DNA of 10,772 bases, from positions 1 to 10,772 of the forward strand of contig CANQDH010000025.1 in assembly GCA_947591565.1 (NCBI GenBank), given 5' to 3'. Origin of the DNA: an uncultured Bacilli bacterium. Its GTDB lineage: Bacteria; Bacillota_I; Bacilli_A; RF39; UBA660. Below, piece by piece: positions 6,600 to 10,772 of the stretch; within the stretch, counting starts at the first letter, position 1; the number at the start of each line of letters is the position of its first letter. A program made the translations under genes and the position numbers. A model generated the notes under the pieces. That model saw only the letters and a program-made list of their open reading frames with translations, ran no database searches and had not been told where the DNA came from.

Positions 6600-6760
6600 T
6601 TTTTATCTCCTAAAGATATAGGATATGATAATAGTTTATCTTTTTTATTTTGAGAAATCATAAAGATATATTTTTTAAGTTCTTTATTTAAAACTTTTAG
6701 AAAAATATCATGAATATCTATTTCTTCACTAAAGATATAATTAATTTGGTACTTATCCAT
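6593..6760 (-). CDS. 55-aa hypothetical protein coupled to the serine recombinase
   Basis: The small ORF begins MDKYQINYIF and ends GDKNC. The ATG at 6760 follows a strong GGGGGA ribosome site (about 6 nt spacer). The stop overlaps the recombinase TTG start by 7 bp (TTGTTAG), so both should be translated from one message. It is acidic near the N-terminus (SEEIDIHD) and Lys-rich in the middle and C-terminal half, predicted mostly helical, with no cysteine motif or membrane segment. I do not recognise a family with certainty; short proteins of this style occur just upstream of serine recombinases in other mobile elements. A role as recombination directionality factor or recombinase modulator is a guess from position only. 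Confidence 0.65.
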   Translation of the reverse strand: MDKYQINYIFSEEIDIHDIFLKVLNKELKKYIFMISQNKKDKLLSYPISLGDKNC

Positions 6761-6840
6761 ATTTTTATTCCCCCATTTAAATTTATGGACAAATAACGCA
6801 TTTTAGTAATATTAAATGTTTATGACGTAATTTATAAAAT

Positions 6841-6849
6841 AGTATACCA
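6841..6849 (-). promoter_or_regulatory. Extended -10 promoter for the 55-aa ORF and recombinase
   Basis: On the minus strand TGGTATACT (TG-n-TATACT, complement of 6841-6849), with no good -35. Transcription would start near 6834, giving a leader of about 74 nt before the ATG at 6760. It lies immediately after the terminator of the upstream operon, so recombinase expression is separated from the cargo. Confidence 0.5.
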
Positions 6850-6858
6850 ATTGCAAAG

Positions 6859-6890
6859 AAAAAATCACCCTATCATTTTTATAGGATGAT
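6859..6890 (-). terminator. Terminator of the deoxyribosyltransferase-like/peptidase/Fic operon
   Basis: Minus strand ATCATCCTAT (6881-6890), 7-nt loop, ATAGGGTGAT (6864-6873): a 10-bp stem with one G-U pair, then TTTTTT. It starts 5 bp after the Fic stop codon (6895-6897). Confidence 0.85.
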
Positions 6891-6894
6891 GCTA

Positions 6895-7620
6895 TTAATT
6901 ATGTTCTTCTATTTCGAAATTTAATAATTCTTCACAAATTTTTTCAAACAAATCTTGTTCATGTTTTATAGTATCGATTAAAAACATTTTATCATTTTTA
7001 TATTCTTTTAAACCTCTCATATAATAAGCTTTATCAGTATCTAATACATTAAATGGCATAACGTTATTTTTTAAACATTCTTTAAACATTATTATTCTGC
7101 CTACACGTCCATTTCCATCACCAAATGGATGAATACACTCAAATCTAAAATGAAAATCAACTATATCTTCTAGTGTAATATTAGTTTTAGAATTATATTC
7201 TTTTAATAATTGTTCTATTTCTTTTTCTACATCATCAGGTGATGTAGTATTGATAACATTAACAACACCTATAATACTAGGAACAACTTTAAATCCACCA
7301 ACATTATATCGAGGATTTTCTTCATCACTAGTATTTCTTTTTAATATCTTATTCATTTCAATTATCATATCTTTAGTTAAAGGTTCATCTATATGATCTA
7401 ACATATAACAAAATAATTTAAAATGATTTTTAGATTCAGTTAAATCATCTAATTTAATTAAACAATCGTTTTTAGGAATAAAAGAAGATGTATCAAATAT
7501 CGCCTCAGTTTGTTCACTAGTTAATCTACTACCTTCAATTTTATTTGAATTGTAAGCAAAATTAACTTGGCAATAATGATATATATTACCCTTAAATTTA
7601 GATTCTTTTTGTTTAATCAA
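6895..7620 (-). CDS. Fic-domain protein (AMP-transferase type), possible damaged or reinitiated start
   Basis: Predicted to transfer AMP (or another nucleotide) to a hydroxyl of a target protein. The 241-aa product has the complete Fic active loop HPFGDGNGRVGR (164-175): catalytic His164, Asp168 for the metal, Asn170, Arg172 and Arg175. It also carries an N-terminal auto-inhibitory helix motif S-x-x-x-E-G (Ser25-Glu29-Gly30 in NSNKIEGSRLT), so it belongs to the class whose own helix holds it inactive. The flap region (about 105-122) is present. The start is odd. The frame begins here at TTG (7620), directly after an in-frame TAA (7621-7623), while the well-placed ATG with AGGTGA lies at 7647 in the same frame. 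Relatives usually extend some residues further upstream, so the gene is either cut by a nonsense codon or translated by reinitiation. Last gene of a three-gene operon, followed by a terminator. Confidence 0.85.
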   Translation of the reverse strand: MIKQKESKFKGNIYHYCQVNFAYNSNKIEGSRLTSEQTEAIFDTSSFIPKNDCLIKLDDLTESKNHFKLFCYMLDHIDEPLTKDMIIEMNKILKRNTSDEENPRYNVGGFKVVPSIIGVVNVINTTSPDDVEKEIEQLLKEYNSKTNITLEDIVDFHFRFECIHPFGDGNGRVGRIIMFKECLKNNVMPFNVLDTDKAYYMRGLKEYKNDKMFLIDTIKHEQDLFEKICEELLNFEIEEHN

Positions 7621-7647
7621 TTAATGTTTTATTTTATTTATATTCAT
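7621..7647 (-). other. Eight-codon leader ORF ahead of and in frame with the Fic gene
   Basis: The minus-strand ATG at 7647, preceded by AGGTGA that overlaps the stop of the peptidase gene, encodes MNINKIKH and then TAA, which directly abuts the TTG used as the Fic start. Same reading frame as Fic. It is either the original Fic N-terminus interrupted by a nonsense mutation, or a leader whose termination feeds reinitiation at TTG. Confidence 0.5.
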
Positions 7648-7648
7648 A
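7629..7648. repeat. 20-bp direct repeat, copy 1
   Basis: The 20 bp here are identical to 8998-9017. On the minus strand both copies read TATGAATATAAATAAAATAA. This one contains the start of the short ORF ahead of Fic; the other follows the stop of the ASCH gene. The tract is only A/T apart from one G-C pair, so chance in AT-rich DNA is not excluded. Confidence 0.5.
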
Positions 7649-7651
7649 AAA

Positions 7652-8329
7652 TCACCTTTTAAAACTCGTATCCATAAATTTTTTATTATAATAATCTACG
7701 GCCGTCGTAATTAAGTTATTACTTAATTCTTTAATAGTTTCACTAGATTTGATAGCAATTAAAAATTTATCATTTCCTAAAGTATCTATTAAATATTTAA
7801 CCATTAGATAAGCATAATCATAACTATTATAGTCATGCATACCAAATTCATGTTCTAACTCATACATTGGAGGAATGTTTATTTTATTAATATACTCATC
7901 AAGTAAATATTTGATACCTTTACTATATGTTCCATCTAAATATTTGAAGGTGCCCTCTGTTAACCATTCCGGTTGTTTACCATAAATTATACTTTGAATA
8001 CCATGAATTTCTTCATGAAAAATAACGCTTTTATATTCCTCTTTACACCATTCGTTTTCACTAAAGTTATCATTTGGTTCAAAAAAATTTAAAGTGTTAT
8101 CTTCATCTTTATAACAAGCACACATATAAGAAGGCATACTTGCAAAACCTCTAGTTTTCATTCCACTTACTAAATCACTAATAGTATTATAAATATATAT
8201 ATTAAAATTAAATTGTCCGTTGTCAGTGACATTAAAAAAATCTAAAATTTCCTTTTTCCTGGAAATTAATATATCCTCTACCTCAGCTTGATAATTTTTA
8301 TTTCTATTGGTGCAAATATACTTATTCAT
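7652..8329 (-). CDS. Putative zinc metallopeptidase (HExxH, gluzincin-like), operon partner of Fic
   Basis: The 225-aa soluble protein has no signal peptide or membrane segment, so it should act in the cytoplasm. The metal site is HEEIH (105-109), followed 16 residues later by a Glu in WLTEGTFKYLDG (Glu125). That is the H-E-x-x-H...E layout of gluzincins of the peptidase MA clan, with WLxEG typical of that group. The N-terminal part (1-100) contains MPSYMCACYK, possibly part of the substrate cleft. The target is unknown; toxin-like or regulatory proteolysis is possible. I do not recognise a named family. Its start (8329) has a weak AAGTGA ribosome site, and it lies 30 bp after the upstream gene. 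Its TGA stop is 4 bp from the ATG ahead of Fic and overlaps that ATG's ribosome site, so peptidase and Fic are tightly coupled. Confidence 0.7.
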   Translation of the reverse strand: MNKYICTNRNKNYQAEVEDILISRKKEILDFFNVTDNGQFNFNIYIYNTISDLVSGMKTRGFASMPSYMCACYKDEDNTLNFFEPNDNFSENEWCKEEYKSVIFHEEIHGIQSIIYGKQPEWLTEGTFKYLDGTYSKGIKYLLDEYINKINIPPMYELEHEFGMHDYNSYDYAYLMVKYLIDTLGNDKFLIAIKSSETIKELSNNLITTAVDYYNKKFMDTSFKR

Positions 8330-8359
8330 AAAATCACTTACTTTCTAGATTTTACCATT

Positions 8360-8797
8360 CTATTTATTATATTCTTTTAAAAATTCTTCCAATTCTTTTT
8401 CATTTGAAAATATTTCTTCAAAAATATTATATAGTGTATCTGTTGCTTCATACTCTCCAATTGCATAACATTTTTTCCCTAACCCATATGCAATTCCTGA
8501 TTCAATATGTGCTGCCTTACCTGCAGGTAAAACAAGTAGTAAATTTTTTGAATTTTTTTCTCCTTCTAAATCAGTATGAAATAATTTTAAAACAATATCA
8601 CTTTTTAATCCTAGTGATTCAAACTCTTTTTGTTTTTCTTCAGGGGTTTGATTTTTATTTCCATATCCCCAATCATTTTCATTTTTTAAAAAACAATAAT
8701 ATGATACTTTGTATTTATCAAACAAATTACATATCTTTAAAATATTTTCTTTATTCCTAGCTCTACCGGCTATAAAAAATTCATATTTATTATTCAT
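8360..8797 (-). CDS. Nucleoside 2-deoxyribosyltransferase-like protein
   Basis: The 145-aa protein is of the nucleoside deoxyribosyltransferase / LOG-like Rossmann type. It starts with a strand and a glycine turn (EFFIAGRARN, 6-15). The family hallmark is LLLVLPAGKAAHIESGIAYGLGK (86-108), in which Glu99 is at the position of the catalytic nucleophile that attacks the N-glycosidic bond. A helix closing the domain follows (LYNIFEEIF). Classical enzymes swap bases between deoxynucleosides; relatives in mobile elements may act on nucleotides or NAD-like molecules, so the real substrate is uncertain. It is the first gene of an operon with the HExxH peptidase and Fic. The start (8797) has AAAGGAT upstream and a strong promoter with a palindrome in the leader. 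Confidence 0.75.
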   Translation of the reverse strand: MNNKYEFFIAGRARNKENILKICNLFDKYKVSYYCFLKNENDWGYGNKNQTPEEKQKEFESLGLKSDIVLKLFHTDLEGEKNSKNLLLVLPAGKAAHIESGIAYGLGKKCYAIGEYEATDTLYNIFEEIFSNEKELEEFLKEYNK

Positions 8798-8817
8798 ATA
8801 GATTATCCTTTCAAATT

Positions 8818-8872
8818 AACAATTATTAATTGTTCTCTATCAATTATATCATAAAAAGACATTTATTATCAA
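8818..8872 (-). promoter_or_regulatory. Promoter and palindromic operator candidate for the deoxyribosyltransferase-like/peptidase/Fic operon
   Basis: On the minus strand: TTGATA (complement of 8867-8872), 18-bp spacer, perfect TATAAT (complement of 8843-8848) with the extended TG. Transcription should start near 8836. Directly downstream is a perfect 8-1-8 palindrome, AACAATTA-T-TAATTGTT (8818-8834), placed where a repressor would block initiation or where an RNA hairpin would cap the message. No regulator gene is evident in the element apart from MazE. Confidence 0.7.
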
Positions 8873-8921
8873 AATGCCTTTAGTTTGTACTTATCTATCT
8901 TCAAATTTTAGCTTATCAGAA

Positions 8922-8949
8922 GTGATCACCTACACATATTATATCAAAG
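8922..8949 (-). promoter_or_regulatory. Second extended -10 promoter in the gap after the ASCH gene
   Basis: On the minus strand TTGATATAAT (TG-A-TATAAT; TATAAT is the complement of 8938-8943), with only a poor -35. The 8-bp palindrome GTGATCAC (8922-8929) follows just past the expected start point. Transcripts would read through about 95 bp without a convincing gene into the promoter at 8843-8872. Could be an upstream promoter of the same operon or a short RNA. Confidence 0.4.
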
Positions 8950-8997
8950 ATAGTTTTATATGTTAGTTATGGCGATTATCATATTCTTAGTTAAGAA

Positions 8998-9017
8998 TTA
9001 TTTTATTTATATTCATA
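8998..9017. repeat. 20-bp direct repeat, copy 2
   Basis: Identical to 7629-7648. Here it directly follows the TAG stop of the ASCH-transglutaminase gene and opens a minus-strand ATG (9016) with GAGGAT in front and only nine codons. It may be a remnant of a lost gene start. Confidence 0.5.
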
Positions 9018-9926
9018 CTATATATCCTCTAGCAAAATCTTAACTCCTGACTCACAATGTTTGAAAAATTCTAAAATAGTTATATGATACTTTGGTTTTT
9101 TATATTCATATAATACGATATTTTCACTATCACATTGATTACTTAACTCATATCTAATAAATTTATCTCTAACATCTAATAGTAAATCTTTTTTCGTATT
9201 ATATTCATGTATCCCTTCAAATCTTTTCCATGAATGTTCAAACCAAAAATATTTATCATTCTTTTCATAAGTTAAGAATGTATGAGTTGGGCATTTACCA
9301 CCATCATAATATACTATAAAATAAGTTTTTACATTCCAATCATTTCCTTTAAAATAATATCTTTCAAGTTCTACCTGGTCCCAACAAACGCCAATTTTAT
9401 TTTTAATAATTTCTTTCGGATTTTGCAACATATAATTATTAGAAATTTTTTCGTCTGCTACACGATGTTTGTTTCCGTTTTTATCTAACCATCCATAATC
9501 GATATTTTGCATTAAGTTCATTATCTCATATTCATTATAATAATTCCAAATATTAAGTTGCCCTTTAGATTTTATGGGTTCTATCACCTCAATATCTTCT
9601 AATATCCAAGCATAACGCCCCTCTTTATATTCTCCGCATATATATTCTTGGTAATTATCTTTTTTCATTTTGTTTACATATTCTTCATTCATATAAATGC
9701 AATCAACTAAATGGCATTTGCAAATAATATTTCCAAAATTTAATAATGTATTATCTACTAATGCCATCAATTCTTTTCTTTTTATCAATTCTTTTGAAAT
9801 TTTAGTAGCACTAGCATGAATATATAATTCACCTCTATAATCAGTTTTCCAACTTCGAGTTTCTATTTTTTTCTTTTTTTCTTTAATTAAAGTAGCAAAT
9901 GGTTCTGTTATACTTAACACTTTCAT
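9018..9926 (-). CDS. ASCH domain - transglutaminase-like fusion protein
   Basis: The 302-aa cytoplasmic protein has two parts. Residues 1-125 are an ASCH domain (PUA-like RNA/nucleotide-binding fold): KVLSITEPFATLIKEKKKKIETRSWKT then YRGELYIHAS, with WILEDIEVIEPI closing the barrel. Residues about 135-300 look like a transglutaminase/papain-like domain: GVCWDQVELERY with candidate nucleophile Cys181, PTHTFL with His215, and WFEHSW (228-233) supplying an acidic residue (Glu230). Such a pair could bind a modified RNA or nucleotide and cleave or crosslink a peptide bond; the actual reaction is unknown. The start has AGGTGA 6-7 nt upstream, behind an extended -10 promoter. First gene inside the right end of the element, read alone; the gap to the next gene is about 220 bp. 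Confidence 0.75.
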   Translation of the reverse strand: MKVLSITEPFATLIKEKKKKIETRSWKTDYRGELYIHASATKISKELIKRKELMALVDNTLLNFGNIICKCHLVDCIYMNEEYVNKMKKDNYQEYICGEYKEGRYAWILEDIEVIEPIKSKGQLNIWNYYNEYEIMNLMQNIDYGWLDKNGNKHRVADEKISNNYMLQNPKEIIKNKIGVCWDQVELERYYFKGNDWNVKTYFIVYYDGGKCPTHTFLTYEKNDKYFWFEHSWKRFEGIHEYNTKKDLLLDVRDKFIRYELSNQCDSENIVLYEYKKPKYHITILEFFKHCESGVKILLEDI

Positions 9927-9944
9927 TATAATTCACCTACAAAT

Positions 9945-9953
9945 AGTATATCA
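9945..9953 (-). promoter_or_regulatory. Extended -10 promoter of the ASCH-transglutaminase gene
   Basis: Minus strand TGATATACT (TG-A-TATACT, complement of 9945-9953), predicted start about 12 nt before the ATG at 9926. No good -35, as usual for extended -10 sites. It lies about 30 bp inside the attP arm, so it stays with the element on excision. Confidence 0.55.
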
Positions 9954-9984
9954 TAAAAAAATATTAATCTATTATATTTAATTT

Positions 9985-10034
9985 TAGTCTATCATAAATT
10001 ATCACACATGTGGAACTTCATGATAAAATTCTTT
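9985..10034. repeat. attR: right junction of the integrated element
   Basis: Core ACATGTG at 10006-10012. Left of it is element DNA with TAGTCTATCA at 9985-9994, ending 15 bp before the inferred crossover (10009|10010). Right of it is the 5' half of the CotD-like gene. Together with attL this gives an attP whose two arms are inverted repeats ending exactly 25 bp from the centre, and an attB lying entirely within the CotD-like frame. Confidence 0.8.
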
Positions 10035-10142
10035 TTCAACACATTTTGTAATAGCTGGTTCCATTACACATTGTTCCATTTGTGGTTGTCTATCGCAACA
10101 TCCCATCATTTGTTGATTAGGACAACAATTTTTACCAAACAT
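10002..10142 (-). pseudogene. CotD-like small Cys/His-rich protein gene, 5' half (split by the element)
   Basis: Begins MFGKNCCPNQQMMGCC and continues through a Cys/Met-rich stretch to EKEFYHEVPHV, 46 codons, then TGA. The last codon and the TGA are made with element DNA; the gene is cut right after the CCA-CAT (Pro-His) codons. The natural continuation, starting VCPIHTHV, lies at 4223-4351, giving 87 aa when rejoined. The start has an AGGGGGA ribosome site. CotD proteins of Bacillus are inner spore-coat components made in the mother cell; this one is recognised by its CC-rich head and the H-V-x-P-x-H-T-H centre of the joined product, at family level only. A 46-aa truncated peptide could still be made. 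Confidence 0.85.
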
Positions 10143-10160
10143 TTTTCTTTCCCCCTTATC

Positions 10161-10169
10161 TAATTTATG
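10161..10169 (-). promoter_or_regulatory. Possible sporulation-sigma -10 (CATAnnnTA) upstream of the CotD-like gene
   Basis: Minus strand CATAAATTA matches the CATAnnnTA -10 of Bacillus SigK-dependent genes and sits about 19 bp before the start codon. No AC at the right -35 distance was found and the pattern is short, so this is weak. Confidence 0.25.
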
Positions 10170-10274
10170 ATATGAGGAAAAAAACTTTTTGCATATGTAA
10201 TTTGCCTCAAAATAGTTTTATAATTTTATACATTTTAGTATTTTGTAAAATTTTTATCAACATAATTGCAAATA

Positions 10275-10283
10275 TGATATAAT
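10275..10283 (+). promoter_or_regulatory. Extended -10 promoter of the lipoprotein gene
   Basis: TG at 10275-10276 followed by a perfect TATAAT at 10278-10283. A partial -35 (TTATCA at 10254-10259) lies 18 bp upstream. The start point would be near 10290, within or just before the AGGAGG ribosome site. Confidence 0.65.
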
Positions 10284-10301
10284 GGTGAAAAGGAGGAGAA
10301 A

Positions 10302-10772
10302 ATGAAAAGAATTTTTAAAGGCATTATTATCGTATCATTAGTTATTATGTTAGCTGGATGTGGACAAAAGAAAACATCATCTATTCCTACATCAACAAAT
10401 CCAATCAAAACGTGTACTTTAAGTAGCAGTAGTACACTTGAAGGAAATGCTTTTGATATGAATAATGAATATAGGATTTATGGTACTGATGGACTTGTTT
10501 CTAATGTTACAACCATCGAATCTGTTACATCAGATAGTCAAGATGTTTTAGATTATTTCCAAGAAACTGTTGATGCACAATATAAAGCTATAAATGATGT
10601 TTATAGTGGATATGATTATAGTTTTAAAACAGATGGAAACACACTTACTATAACAACTAATATTGATTATAATAAGATGAATCTAAAACAATATATTCAA
10701 GATAATAATATGCAAAGTTATGTTAATAGCAATAATCAATTTACAGTTGATGGCATAACAAGAATTTATACA
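10302..10772 (+). CDS. Lipoprotein of unknown function, partial (runs off the window)
   Basis: Open frame of 157 codons with no stop before the window end. The ATG at 10302 has a perfect AGGAGG 5 nt upstream. The N-terminus is a lipoprotein signal peptide: MKRIFKG, a hydrophobic core, and the lipobox LAGC with the acylated Cys at residue 20, so it should be anchored to the outer face of the membrane. A Ser/Thr/Pro-rich linker follows (about 24-37). A domain with DVLDYFQETVDAQYKAINDVYSGYDYSF and NIDYNKMNLKQYI comes next, which resembles DUF1307/YehR-like small lipoproteins; that is a recollection of pattern, not a search result. Divergent from the CotD-like gene. No function can be given. Confidence 0.85.
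   Translation, partial: MKRIFKGIIIVSLVIMLAGCGQKKTSSIPTSTNPIKTCTLSSSSTLEGNAFDMNNEYRIYGTDGLVSNVTTIESVTSDSQDVLDYFQETVDAQYKAINDVYSGYDYSFKTDGNTLTITTNIDYNKMNLKQYIQDNNMQSYVNSNNQFTVDGITRIYT

Larger units (their letters stand above)
4350..10012 (-). mobile_element. Compact integrative element with large serine recombinase, inserted in a CotD-like gene
   Basis: About 5,656 bp lie between the two crossover points, with 7-bp direct repeats at both ends and interruption of a coding gene that is restored in frame by their fusion. All element genes run on the minus strand: ASCH-transglutaminase fusion, deoxyribosyltransferase-like, HExxH peptidase, Fic, 55-aa ORF, serine recombinase, MazE-like, MazF-like. 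No phage structural, replication or conjugation gene is present, so it is best described as a small recombinase-borne island (a mobilisable or phage-satellite-like cargo element). Whether it can still excise is unknown; the recombinase appears intact. Confidence 0.85.

Noticed and set aside
29..8329. Possible genetic code 4 (TGA = Trp), considered because of extreme AT-richness and small-genome look
   Set aside because: TGA ends the dacA-like and peptidase genes at family-appropriate positions and all conserved tryptophans are TGG, so the standard bacterial code fits.
8404..8760. Plus-strand open frame of 118 codons opposite the deoxyribosyltransferase-like gene
   Set aside because: Very hydrophobic, low-complexity translation that is the mirror of a Lys/Glu-rich gene; no start signal.
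9282..9488. Plus-strand open frame of 68 codons opposite the ASCH-transglutaminase gene
   Set aside because: Antisense shadow, no ribosome site.
1..10772. tRNA, rRNA, CRISPR array or known riboswitch
   Set aside because: Looked for cloverleaf-like GC-rich stretches, regularly spaced repeats and aptamer-like leaders; none seen in either strand.

Overview
The window is very AT-rich DNA from a low-GC Gram-positive bacterium (Bacillota, probably a host-associated member of Bacilli or a relative). The signs are strong AGGAGG/GGTGA-type ribosome sites, TATAAT and extended -10 (TGnTATAAT) promoters, U-tailed hairpin terminators, D,D-carboxypeptidase and VanY/LdcB-type peptidases, and a spore-coat CotD-like protein. 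TAA, TAG and TGA are all used as stops and Trp is TGG, so the standard bacterial code (table 11) fits. Genus cannot be read from the sequence.

Chromosomal backbone, left side (1-4350): a PBP5-type D-alanyl-D-alanine carboxypeptidase (minus) diverges from two tandem membrane-anchored M15B peptidases (plus). These converge on a Rossmann-fold amine dehydrogenase resembling 2,4-diaminopentanoate dehydrogenase (minus). Next comes the 3' half of a small Cys/His-rich CotD-like gene with its own terminator. Backbone, right side (10006-10772): the 5' half of the same CotD-like gene, then the start of a lipoprotein gene that runs off the window.

Between the two halves lies a compact integrated element of about 5.66 kb (about 4350-10012) with every gene on the minus strand. 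It is bounded by a 7-bp direct repeat, ACATGTG. Removing everything between the two copies restores an open CotD-like frame of 87 codons (...EVPH-VCPIHTHV...). The element encodes a large serine recombinase. Its joined ends make a textbook attP: a perfect 10-bp inverted repeat at 16-25 bp either side of a non-palindromic central dinucleotide. In transcription order the element carries an ASCH-transglutaminase-like fusion; an operon of a nucleoside-deoxyribosyltransferase-like protein, a small HExxH metallopeptidase and a Fic enzyme; a 55-aa ORF overlapping the TTG start of the recombinase; the recombinase; and a MazE/MazF-type toxin-antitoxin pair beside attL.

Interpretation: the recombinase moves the element, MazEF probably stabilises it, and the deoxyribosyltransferase-like/peptidase/Fic operon plus the ASCH-transglutaminase gene are cargo of unknown purpose (defence or host manipulation is possible). 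Because the target is a spore-coat-like gene and excision would repair it precisely, the arrangement recalls developmentally excised 'intervening' elements such as skin in sigK. That regulated excision is inference; the gene split and the att structure are visible directly.
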